NCBI GenBank assembly: GCA_016182705.1
Contig: JACPGA010000098.1
Location: 1 to 8,871, forward strand
Direction of reading: 5' to 3'
DNA from: Deltaproteobacteria bacterium
GTDB lineage: Bacteria > Desulfobacterota > GWC2-55-46
Length of the DNA stretch: 8,871 nt
The notes under the pieces were generated by a model. It had not been told where the DNA came from. It worked only from the letters and a program-made list of their open reading frames with translations, and did not search any database. The position numbers and the translations under genes are program-made. Positions 1 to 6,855 of the stretch are shown one piece after another (within the stretch, counting starts at the first letter, position 1; the number at the start of each line of letters is the position of its first letter).

Positions 1-49
1 GTCCGGTTTATGCCTGGCGGCCTGTCTCAAGCCCTGCTCAATGAGTTCG

Positions 50-1390
50 TCAGGCGGTCTCAAGCGCGCCTCCGTGCCCCTGCGGCTGGCCTTCACTGGA
101 AGCCTGCCGCGCACAAATGCTCAGGCAGCACCTGTCGACGATGCCCCAGAGTATCCAGAAATATCCGCCAAGGACGAAATACGACCATCGGTCGCCGAAT
201 ATGTTTGTGATGGACATGGAGATTACCGTCCCCATGAACCCCAGCCCGAGCGCGCGCTGGAAATTAGTGCCCGCGTTTTTGTACAGCCGCATGCCGCTCA
301 GAAATGCCTTGAAGAGAAGGATGGCGAGAAGGCTTATGCCGATAAGGCCCTGCTCTGAGAGAGTTTTTAGATAGAAGTTATGGGTATCGGTAAGCTCGCC
401 CTCCTCGACGGTGAAGCCGAAGGAATTGAAGCCGATGCCGAACACAGGGTTGTTCTTGAACTGGTCGAGCGCGTGTTCCCAGAGCACGAGCCTCTGGGCA
501 GCCGAGCTTTCCAGCTCTCCCTCTTCGTTCTCGGTCATCATTATCCGGTCAACGACAGAGACGGGCAGGACGGTTTGCCATGATATCCCGACCACGATAA
601 GGATGACCAGGAAGATTCTCTTTTTGACTATGCCGAAAAAACCGAACGCGGTCGCAGCCGCCAGGTAAGCGCCTCTCGAGTAGGAGAAGAACAGGGGGTG
701 GAGGCTGAAGGCGCACGTGGCAAGGTAGAAGTATTTTTTTAGTTTTTCGCGCTCAATTATGAAAAAGGCGAGCGCAAGCGAGGCGTAGTCAGCGATGAAC
801 GCCCCGAGGTGGTTGGCGCCAAGTCCCACGGCCTCAAAAGGGCCTCCCGCCCTTTTATTGTAATCGAACGATTCGCCTCCTGAAAAGCTCCTGAAGCTCC
901 TTACCGATATAAGCAGGACAACGGCCGTTATCAGCATGACCGCCTGCTTCTGCTGGTCTTCCTCCTTGAGAATGTTGAGCGCGAGGAAGTACATGAATAT
1001 CATCTGGGCGTAGTTCTTCCAGTCGAGCAGCAGCGGGTTCGCTCCGGATATCGGCATGGGAAGAGAAAAGCCTACCGAGGCCTTGATGAGCGACATATAG
1101 CTCACGAGGATATAGAGGACGATTATGAAGGAATTACCGGTCTTCGCAAAACCATGCTTCTGGATGAATATGCCGAGGACTATCGAGAGGAACAGGAGGT
1201 CCAGAAAGTCCTTTCCCAACGGGTATTCGTGGAATTTGTACCATATGTTCGGCTGCGGTACGGCCAGAATAAGCATGAAAAGGCCCCATTTGGCGTTCTT
1301 CAGGGCCGTTATGAGCATGACCACAAGGCCGCCTATGAAGAAAAGCGGGACCATGAGAAGTTTTAGTATGGATTTAACGAACGCGAGCAT
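50..1390 (-). CDS. O-antigen ligase/polymerase-like membrane protein (Wzy_C family)
   Basis: A 446-residue multi-spanning inner-membrane protein with about 10-12 hydrophobic segments. It carries the Wzy_C (O-antigen ligase) signature: FSYSRGAYLA at 235-244 closes one membrane segment. The large periplasmic loop (about 272-340) has AQRLVLWEHALDQF at 298-311 with R300, then NPVFGIGFNSFGF at 314-326 and DTHNFYLKTLSEQGLIG at 335-351 with H337, the conserved loop residues of WaaL/Wzy-type glycosyltransferases. Such proteins polymerise undecaprenyl-linked repeats or pass the glycan to lipid A or protein. In exosortase-A loci a related family is called the putative O-glycosylation ligase; whether this is that subfamily is unclear. 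The last 30 residues (from about 417) are cysteine-, glycine- and glutamine-rich and look like a loose cytoplasmic tail. The ATG at 1390 has AGGA 5 bases upstream. After the stop at 50 the last 49 bases of the window contain no recognisable gene start. Confidence 0.92.
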   Translation of the reverse strand: MLAFVKSILKLLMVPLFFIGGLVVMLITALKNAKWGLFMLILAVPQPNIWYKFHEYPLGKDFLDLLFLSIVLGIFIQKHGFAKTGNSFIIVLYILVSYMSLIKASVGFSLPMPISGANPLLLDWKNYAQMIFMYFLALNILKEEDQQKQAVMLITAVVLLISVRSFRSFSGGESFDYNKRAGGPFEAVGLGANHLGAFIADYASLALAFFIIEREKLKKYFYLATCAFSLHPLFFSYSRGAYLAAATAFGFFGIVKKRIFLVILIVVGISWQTVLPVSVVDRIMMTENEEGELESSAAQRLVLWEHALDQFKNNPVFGIGFNSFGFTVEEGELTDTHNFYLKTLSEQGLIGISLLAILLFKAFLSGMRLYKNAGTNFQRALGLGFMGTVISMSITNIFGDRWSYFVLGGYFWILWGIVDRCCLSICARQASSEGQPQGHGGALETA

Positions 1391-1395
1391 CTTTG

Positions 1396-1399
1396 TCCT
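1396..1399 (-). promoter_or_regulatory. Ribosome binding site of the ligase-like gene
   Basis: AGGA on the minus strand lies 5 bases before the ATG at 1390, supporting this start. Confidence 0.5.
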
Positions 1400-1446
1400 G
1401 CCTCAGGCCGTGAGAGAAATCAGGCCCCGGCTTGTCGAAAGTTCTT

Positions 1447-1476
1447 ATTTTCCACTGAAAGCGCCCTCAGCGTCAA
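1447..1476 (-). promoter_or_regulatory. Weak candidate sigma-70-type promoter before the ligase-like gene
   Basis: On the minus strand TTGACG (1471-1476, five of six consensus bases) is followed after 18 bases by GAAAAT (1447-1452, four of six). It lies in the 103-base gap between flippase and ligase genes. A match this weak arises easily by chance; it is noted only because spacing and position are right. Confidence 0.2.
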
Positions 1477-1493
1477 GCATGGTCTGATATTCC

Positions 1494-2963
1494 TCATGCT
1501 CCCCTTCTGGACGGGAGCATGCGCTTGAAGGCATTGAGGACTTCTTTTTCCATGTAAAGGACCCCGGCGCTGATAATGGCCGTGCCCACGCTGAATTTTA
1601 CGAGCAGGGTCAGCGGCGCGAACGGGGTGGATATGCGGAACACGGCAAGGTACATCAGCGTGGAGAGGGCCGCGTAAAAGAGCACGGACTTCAGCTCGAC
1701 TCTTACGAATATGTGCCTGAACGACAGCGTTATTGTCAGCAGCGAGGCGAAGGCGCATGATATCAGCTGTGAGATGGCGGCCCCTGTGACCCCGTAAGTC
1801 GGTATCATGAAAACATTCAGAATAACGTTCAAGACCAGAGAAGATATCATTATGGCCAGGATGGAGATGGTGTCTTTTCTCAGGTACAGGCCTGCCCGCA
1901 GTATGCTGTTCATGCCGAGGAAAAAACAGCCCAGCAGTATTATTGGCGAGAACCCGGCGGCTACCAGGTACTTCTCTGACGCGAGCACGGCCAGAAGGTC
2001 CTCTATGGTTGCCGCGTATCCGGCGAATACGGCCATTACCGCTATAAGGAGGTAGTGAAGGCACTTTGACAGGAAGGCTTCGGTTTTCTCCCTGCCTTCC
2101 TTCTCGTATATCCCTATGTAGATGGGGATGACGGCGTAGGAAAGGGAGAACATGATGAGGTCGTTCACGTAGGACGCGAGGTTCGAGCCGACAGAGTAGA
2201 TGCCGAGCGCGCCTTCGCCCATGTACGCCATGATCATGTACCTGTCCACGTAAGTCAGCAGCAGGTAGGACAGCTCGGATATGATAAGAGGGGCGCCGAA
2301 CTTCATGAGATTCAGCGCGAGCGGCCCTGAAACGGCGTTGAGCTTTATCTTGTGTCTTGACGTGAACCAGTAAAATAGCACGACAAGGACGATTAACTCG
2401 GCCAGCACGAGCCCTACGAAGTACCCGTAGAAGTCTTTTACGACATATATGAGCAGCAGCAGGGAAAGAGCGATTGAAAGGACCTTCGCGCCCAGGTTTA
2501 CAACGTTGTACATGATGGTCCGTTCGGCGACCCTCAGTATGTTCAGGACTATGATGTTCAGGGGGCGTATAAGGAGATAGCCCGCCATTATCATGAAGTA
2601 TTTGTTATATTGCGGGTCAATGTTGATAAGGCCGCTTGCCAGAGGGAAGATGAGCACAAAAAGGAGCGCGACGCCGGAAGAGAGAATGATGCCTCTCACG
2701 ACGATGGTCGACGAGAACTCGGTAAGCTTATCCGGGGATTCGCTGTACTGTTTGTAGAACCTTATTATCCCGTCCGAAAGCCCGGCCTTGGCAAAGCAGA
2801 GCATCACGAACATCGTCGTGGTCACGAGCCCGAGTATGCCGTACTGCTCCACGCTGAGGACCCTGGTGATAATCGGGAAGCTCACCAGCCCCAGCATCTG
2901 TATGAGCGCGCTGCCGGTGAGAAAGTGGCTGTAATGCACGAAAAATTTTCTTACTGAGGACAT
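1494..2963 (-). CDS. Wzx-like polysaccharide flippase (oligosaccharide transporter, MOP superfamily)
   Basis: A 489-residue, almost wholly hydrophobic protein of the polysaccharide biosynthesis/flippase group (MATE-like MOP superfamily). It is expected to move the undecaprenyl-linked repeat unit across the inner membrane for assembly outside. By eye there are about 12-14 membrane segments spread along the whole length. Family-typical stretches are ITRVLSVEQYGILGL at 32-46 between the first two helices, VDRYMIMAYMGEGALGIYSVG at 239-259, and NVILNVFMIPTYGVTGAAIS at 379-398 in the C-terminal half. The end is short and basic (KRMLPSRRGA), fitting a cytoplasmic tail. The ATG at 2963 has AGGA 6 bases upstream. 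It lies 70 bases after the broken acyltransferase and 103 bases before the ligase-like gene, on the same strand as both, so a shared transcript is likely. The name Wzx is functional shorthand; an O-antigen and an exopolysaccharide flippase cannot be told apart here. Confidence 0.93.
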   Translation of the reverse strand: MSSVRKFFVHYSHFLTGSALIQMLGLVSFPIITRVLSVEQYGILGLVTTTMFVMLCFAKAGLSDGIIRFYKQYSESPDKLTEFSSTIVVRGIILSSGVALLFVLIFPLASGLINIDPQYNKYFMIMAGYLLIRPLNIIVLNILRVAERTIMYNVVNLGAKVLSIALSLLLLIYVVKDFYGYFVGLVLAELIVLVVLFYWFTSRHKIKLNAVSGPLALNLMKFGAPLIISELSYLLLTYVDRYMIMAYMGEGALGIYSVGSNLASYVNDLIMFSLSYAVIPIYIGIYEKEGREKTEAFLSKCLHYLLIAVMAVFAGYAATIEDLLAVLASEKYLVAAGFSPIILLGCFFLGMNSILRAGLYLRKDTISILAIMISSLVLNVILNVFMIPTYGVTGAAISQLISCAFASLLTITLSFRHIFVRVELKSVLFYAALSTLMYLAVFRISTPFAPLTLLVKFSVGTAIISAGVLYMEKEVLNAFKRMLPSRRGA

Positions 2964-2969
2964 CTGTTA

Positions 2970-2973
2970 TCCT
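2970..2973 (-). promoter_or_regulatory. Ribosome binding site of the flippase gene
   Basis: AGGA on the minus strand lies 6 bases before the ATG at 2963. The rest of the 70-base gap (2964-3033) shows no clear promoter or terminator. Confidence 0.5.
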
Positions 2974-3033
2974 GTACCGGGAAGCTTATGCGAAGGCACC
3001 TGCCGACAGCGCGGCTTTTGATGCTTTGCCGGG

Positions 3034-3977
3034 TTAAACGTCTTTGTCTCCAGAGGTTAAAAACCATTTTTCAGCGTTTGAAAGCAGGGGGCTTGAGCTG
3101 TCCGGTATGAGAGCCATGAACTTCTGGGAGTCCTGGCGTCTTAAAAAACCAAACTGCCTCAAAGGCACGGTGTTGACCGAGTTTCTGTTCATTTTTATCA
3201 CGATGGAATCTGCCTGCGAGTTCTCCCTTGTGAACCTGATAAAGGAGGACAGTAAAGCGCTGGTATTATTGCCTGCCTTCGTGGCGATGATGTCCTCGAT
3301 CTGGCAATGGCCCCCGTCATGGAAGTAAATTATATAGCCGCGCATATTCTCACCCTCGAAAAGGGCGAATATCCTGTAATCGACAAACGGGTGCGCCCCG
3401 TACCTCCAGGCAAGGTACTCGCTCGTTCTCATCCCGAAGACCGCGCCTGTTTTGTCGTATTCGTTCCAGAAGGCGTCGAACCTGCTGTCGAAAGAATCCA
3501 TCGGGCCAGCCGTCAAATGGCCCGGCCCGCGGCGGAATATATCGCCGGAGGAGATCATCAGCGCTGAATTGGCCGCCGTGGACAGCGCGGCGGATATTAT
3601 ATTCCTGCCTATCGCTTTTTCAATCTTCGCGTCAGCCCGGAGTATCTTGACGTGGCGCTCGATGTTGACGAGCGTTGTCCAGCCGGATTTTTCAAGGGCC
3701 CTTGAGGCGTCCCTCTTCGGCATACACAGAGCTGGCCGAAGGGGCGCGCCGTCCCGTTTACCATGTAGATGTCACGGGTGAAGCCCACGCATCCGATCTT
3801 TTCCCCTGAGGCGTTCTCGCCCCAGACTACGAGCGGGGAGCATCCGCCGGGCTTTTTAAGGAACCTCCATTCGAAATAGGCTTCGTCCCTCGCGGCTTCG
3901 CGGTTCGCGTTCCTGAACGCGATGTAATCGGCTTTGCATTCCCGATAGTCTGCGGCGAAAAACCTGAAGTCGCTCAC
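3034..3977 (-). pseudogene. Broken GNAT-type acyltransferase (frameshift plus probable internal deletion)
   Basis: Two overlapping frames make up one gene. The first (3977 down to about 3726) starts with GTG, with GGAG 8 bases upstream. It encodes the opening of a GNAT-like acyltransferase: the FRNANREAARDEAYFEWRF helix region at about 21-39, then strands LVVWGENASGEKIGCVGFTRDIYMV at about 49-73. After RPFGQLC (residue 84) this frame degrades to low-complexity sequence and stops at 3609. Sense resumes in another frame near 3726 and runs to 3034: MPKRDASRALEKSGW looks like the end of a GNAT domain, followed by a C-terminal half with SEYLAWRYGAHPFVDYR, resembling a second GNAT-like unit. The acetyl-CoA loop (R/Q-x-x-G-x-G/A) expected between the halves is absent. 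Frame restoration needs 3k+1 extra bases, so a deletion fits better than a one-base error. The joined product (about 313 residues) would be short for such two-unit proteins. The C-terminal half keeps good coding character, so damage may be recent, or an assembly fault. Confidence 0.75.
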
Positions 3978-4095
3978 CTCAGGGTCTCCGCGGTTTTCTG
4001 GCTGGATACTGGCTTCACTGGACGGCTTTCATTGTTTTGTTTGTCTGCTGAGGTCTGCCGGTCTGCCGCTGTCATGCAGGGTCATTAAGGCAGAA
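3978..4095 (-). other. 118-base intergenic gap with a short tandem repeat
   Basis: This is the widest gap in the window. It holds two perfect back-to-back copies of GGTCTGCC (plus strand, 4052-4059 and 4060-4067). I see no terminator hairpin with a T-run and no convincing -35/-10 pair. It separates the tightly packed upstream five genes from the looser downstream three. An 18-codon frame (4029-4085) has no ribosome binding site and is not called. Confidence 0.5.
3986..3989 (-). promoter_or_regulatory. Ribosome binding site supporting a GTG start
   Basis: GGAG on the minus strand lies 8 bases before the GTG at 3977. No ATG is nearby in that frame, so this site is the main reason to start the broken acyltransferase gene at GTG. 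Confidence 0.5.
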
Positions 4096-4926
4096 TCAAT
4101 TGCCCACCGGCAACCCGTATGCCTGGTGTATTCTCTCGAACCTGAAATCACGGAGAAGCATTTTTAACGACTTCTCAGTAGCTTTCAGGTTCACATAATG
4201 ACGGAACCTGTACCCGGCCGGGAGCTTGACGCGGGGCTGGCCCGGGTCTATCTCCCACGGGTGCAGGTAAAAGGTGAACTGTTCATTCTTCGCGTTCAAT
4301 TTATTGAAAAAATATTTGAAGTACATATAGGGCAGCAGCCTGAAGTACCCGCCTCCGGCAAGGGGTAAAGTCATGTTCCGTATCCTGTAAACCGTAAGAG
4401 GGACTTCTATCAGCCCGTTGGGCCATTTGAACGGCGCACTTTCGCACTTCCCGAACCCGTACCTGTCATGGAAGCTCACCGGAAAAATGCTCGAATCGTA
4501 TACGAAGCCTTCTTCCTTGAGTATGTCCAGTGCCCAGAGCGAGTCTTTGGTGATGGAGAAGCTCGGCGCCCTGTATCCGTAAACCTTCCTGTTGGCCAGG
4601 CCTTCTATGATCTCTTTGGACTTTCTGATATCCTCCCTGAACTCGCCGGGAGTGAGGCTGTAGACCAGGTCGTGGCCGTAGCCGTGGGATGCCAGCTCGT
4701 GGCCCGCGCCGGCAATCTCCTGCACGAGGGCGGGGCATCTTTCAGCGATCCATCCGAGTATGAAAAAGGTCGCGCGGGTGTCGTTGTCTTTCAGGATACT
4801 CAGGATGCGTTCGGTATTTCTGGCGACCCTGAGTTCCAGCTTGTCCCAGTCCCTGAACGCAATAGCGCCCTTCATGTTCTCGACCTGGAACCAGTCCTCT
4901 ATGTCGAAGGAAAGGGCGTTCCTCAT
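4096..4926 (-). CDS. XrtA/PEP-CTERM-associated polysaccharide deacetylase (NodB domain + DUF3473)
   Basis: A 276-residue carbohydrate esterase family 4 enzyme, expected to remove N-acetyl groups from an amino sugar with a divalent metal. NodB motifs in order: SFDIEDWFQV at 6-15 (D8 and D11 for base and metal), TFFILGW at 53-59, SHGYGH at 80-85 (metal ligands H81 and H85), YRAPSFS at 118-124, YDSSIFP at 143-149, and LHPWEID at 221-227 with H222. The early DIEDWFQV, and the tail LHPWEIDPGQPR followed by FRHYVNL, are typical of the exosortase-A-system deacetylases with a DUF3473 C-terminus. Length matches that family (about 265-285). There is no signal peptide or membrane segment, so it probably acts in the cytoplasm or on the inner face of the membrane. 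Its ATG overlaps the formyltransferase stop as ATGA, so translation is probably coupled. The usual substrate in exosortase loci is not established. Confidence 0.94.
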   Translation of the reverse strand: MRNALSFDIEDWFQVENMKGAIAFRDWDKLELRVARNTERILSILKDNDTRATFFILGWIAERCPALVQEIAGAGHELASHGYGHDLVYSLTPGEFREDIRKSKEIIEGLANRKVYGYRAPSFSITKDSLWALDILKEEGFVYDSSIFPVSFHDRYGFGKCESAPFKWPNGLIEVPLTVYRIRNMTLPLAGGGYFRLLPYMYFKYFFNKLNAKNEQFTFYLHPWEIDPGQPRVKLPAGYRFRHYVNLKATEKSLKMLLRDFRFERIHQAYGLPVGN

Positions 4927-5735
4927 AAAAGCCTGTAGCCTCTCCTCCGGAACTCCTTTGCCTCCTCTTTCGTGGGGAAGGTGAAATAAGTCGCCTCGTC
5001 CTTGCGGTTCGGAAGCGGCTTCACCGGCCCCTTTTTGAGGCTCAGTACAGCGTCGATCATAAAAAGGGCCCCAAGCTTCTTGGTCCTTTTTATCAGGGAG
5101 TCGAGGCTTTCACCAGGCTCTATAGGCGTCTGTTTCTGGAAGAGTATGTCTCCGTCGTCTATTCCGGCGTTTATGAAATGTATGGTCGTGCCCACGGATT
5201 TTTCACCGTTGAACATCTGCCAGAAGTTCGGGAGCATGCCCCTGTATTTGGGAAGAGGCGAATTGTGTATGTTTATACAGCCCCGGCTGGGAAGCTTTAT
5301 CAGCTTCTCCTTGAATATCTGCGGGGCGGCTACCGATATCACGAGGTCGATGTCCATGCGGCGCAGCTCGGAAAGGAAATCATCCGAGTTTACCCTGGCG
5401 CGGTGCATCACCGTCACGCCGTATTTCCTGCATACCTGCGCTATCGAGTAAAAGCTCTTGAGCGGCAGGTTCTTCGATATGGTATCACAAAAACGGTAGT
5501 AAGCGTACTTCGAGCCGACCCTCAGGAAATCAAGCGGCCCGTAGAAGTCGTACATCTGCTTCATAAGCTTCCCGGCGCTTTTCTTGCCCATCGTCGGGGC
5601 TATTACCACCCCTTTTATATCCCCGGGGTGAGGGTAGTTTTTGAAGAACTCCTCAAAAAAGAGCCTGACGTAAAAAGGGTCTTCCTGCGTTATGAACAGG
5701 ATATTCAGCTTTTTCATTTGCGCACCGTTTCCCAT
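4923..5735 (-). CDS. Formyltransferase-fold enzyme (methionyl-tRNA formyltransferase-like), probable sugar N-formyltransferase
   Basis: The protein has 270 residues from the ATG at 5735. The catalytic half of the Formyl_trans_N domain is clear: CINIHNSPLPKYRGMLPN at 153-170 supplies the Asn-x-His pair (N155, H157) and the SPLPKYRG loop, and GIDDGD at 191-196 supplies the catalytic Asp (D193). In this family these residues transfer formyl from N10-formyltetrahydrofolate to an amine. The C-terminal domain of true Fmt is absent, so a role on initiator tRNA is unlikely; a nucleotide- or lipid-linked amino sugar is the better guess from context. Between the first strand (NILFITQEDPFYV) and the segment near 105 lies a long divergent helical stretch. 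The ATG at 5735 has AAGG at a 7-base spacing but overlaps the GT2 gene by 22 bases. The ATG at 5717 forms an ATGA overlap with the GT2 stop and gives MKKLNILFITQ, the more usual start for such proteins, but has no clear Shine-Dalgarno. The stop overlaps the deacetylase ATG. Confidence 0.85.
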   Translation of the reverse strand: MGNGAQMKKLNILFITQEDPFYVRLFFEEFFKNYPHPGDIKGVVIAPTMGKKSAGKLMKQMYDFYGPLDFLRVGSKYAYYRFCDTISKNLPLKSFYSIAQVCRKYGVTVMHRARVNSDDFLSELRRMDIDLVISVAAPQIFKEKLIKLPSRGCINIHNSPLPKYRGMLPNFWQMFNGEKSVGTTIHFINAGIDDGDILFQKQTPIEPGESLDSLIKRTKKLGALFMIDAVLSLKKGPVKPLPNRKDEATYFTFPTKEEAKEFRRRGYRLL

Positions 5736-6853
5736 GTGACTGCCTTGAAGCCTTTCAATGTTTTATAGAGCGATACCAGAGAAGCAATGTTCACTGTTGA
5801 AAAATAAAGCGGTATGGAAAAGACTCTGAGCTTGAGGTTCGCTTTCTCACCGGCCCACGCGACGACCGCCATGCCGTAGAATATGGCCTGCAGCGCCATG
5901 GTGATCCTGTAGAACCATCCTTCGAGGAGGAACAGGTTTGACGCGAGGATGCCGATCATGAAAAACGGAACCATCCACCGGAGGACCTTGTGAGAAAACA
6001 GCTGGAACGCGACAAAAGGGAACCTTAACGGGTTGAAAAGCTTTTTCATGTAGAAAAGCCCCCTCATGCCCCTCGATATGACGCGGATCCTCATCTTGAA
6101 CTCTTCGCCAGCCTTTTCGGTCGTCTCCTCGTAAGCGACGGCCTCAGGTTCGAAGACGATCCTGTAGCCCTTTTCGAGGATTTTGAGCGGTTCGCACAGG
6201 TCGCTTATGATGTCAGACGGCAGAGGCTCGTAGGCCTTTTTTCTCACCGAGTAGATGCAGCCGCAGCAGCCCGAGATGGTCTTTATCCTGGTCTGGGAGC
6301 TTTTAATGAGATTCTCGTATTTCCAGAAGAGGATGTTTCCCGTGCCTATGGCCGCGCCGGTGGGATTGAAATATTCGTACCTGCCGCTTGCCGCCCCGAC
6401 TTCCGGGTCAGCGTAGTTCCTGACAAGGTTTCTTATATTGTTTTTTTCGTATGTAGTCGTGGCGTCCGAAAAGATGATTATCTCTCCGGTCGCGGCGGCC
6501 ACGGCCTTGTTCTGCGTCCCGGTCTTGCCTACCCTGCCTTCGACGCGCAGCAGGCGCACCCCTCTGCTCGCGAAGCTCTTTACGATCTCGTCTGTGCGGT
6601 CTGTCGAGCCGTCAGAGGCGACGAGTATCTCGAGTTTGCCCTTGGGGTAATCGAGGGAGAGCGTGTTCTCGAGCTTCTGGGCTATGTTCTTTTCTTCGTT
6701 ATACGCGGTTATGAGAAAGGTCACCTTCGGGGTGATGTCTTTTTTCCGGACCACGTTGTTGAAAAAGCGCGATAGCGCTATCACAAGAAGCGAGTATCCC
6801 GCGTACGTGTAAAATATCAGAAAAACAGATGCCCAGAATACTATTTCAGCCAT
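5714..6853 (-). CDS. Membrane-anchored family 2 glycosyltransferase
   Basis: A 379-residue inverting-type GT2 enzyme of the processive-like, multi-membrane-segment group, expected in the inner membrane with its catalytic domain in the cytoplasm. One N-terminal membrane helix (about 3-29) is followed by the GT-A domain: TFLITAYNEE at 45-54, the nucleotide-binding VASDGSTD with D81, and FSDATTTY with D130 at the usual DxD position. SDLCEP at 217-222 sits where the catalytic ED/DD motif normally lies. Three more hydrophobic segments follow at about 293-311, 317-335 and 343-365. The QxxRW motif of cellulose-synthase-like enzymes is not visible; RIRVISRGMRGL occupies that place. I chose the ATG at 6853 because AAGGAA lies 7 bases upstream; a TTG two codons earlier would overlap the preceding stop. 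The 3' end overlaps the formyltransferase gene. The likely role is adding a sugar to the lipid-linked repeat; the substrate is unknown. Confidence 0.92.
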   Translation of the reverse strand: MAEIVFWASVFLIFYTYAGYSLLVIALSRFFNNVVRKKDITPKVTFLITAYNEEKNIAQKLENTLSLDYPKGKLEILVASDGSTDRTDEIVKSFASRGVRLLRVEGRVGKTGTQNKAVAAATGEIIIFSDATTTYEKNNIRNLVRNYADPEVGAASGRYEYFNPTGAAIGTGNILFWKYENLIKSSQTRIKTISGCCGCIYSVRKKAYEPLPSDIISDLCEPLKILEKGYRIVFEPEAVAYEETTEKAGEEFKMRIRVISRGMRGLFYMKKLFNPLRFPFVAFQLFSHKVLRWMVPFFMIGILASNLFLLEGWFYRITMALQAIFYGMAVVAWAGEKANLKLRVFSIPLYFSTVNIASLVSLYKTLKGFKAVTWETVRK

Positions 6854-6855
6854 GA

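Noticed and set aside
1..49. Possible start of another gene downstream of the ligase-like gene
   Set aside because: The 49 bases on the minus strand contain no ATG or GTG start with a ribosome binding site, and the frames are interrupted by stops.
1401..1436. Two copies of GGCCTGA in the gap before the ligase gene, considered as a hairpin
   Set aside because: They are direct, not inverted, repeats and cannot form a stem; the length is within chance.
1420..2064. A 214-codon minus-strand frame overlapping the flippase end
   Set aside because: The translation is rich in Arg, His and Pro with no fold, and it overlaps the well-supported flippase in another frame, running into the following gap.
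3503..3523. Inverted repeat GGGCCA/TGGCCC with a 9-base loop
   Set aside because: It lies inside coding sequence of the broken acyltransferase and has no T-run on either side, so it is not a credible terminator.
4029..4085. An 18-codon minus-strand frame in the 118-base gap, considered as a leader peptide
   Set aside because: There is no ribosome binding site, no regulatory codon run and no attenuator-like hairpin after it.
5178..5768. A 196-codon open frame on the plus strand, and other long plus-strand frames such as 4468-4938
   Set aside because: They lie opposite the formyltransferase and deacetylase genes, whose conserved motifs are clear on the minus strand. Their translations show no recognisable domain, so they look like antisense by-products of GC-biased codon use.
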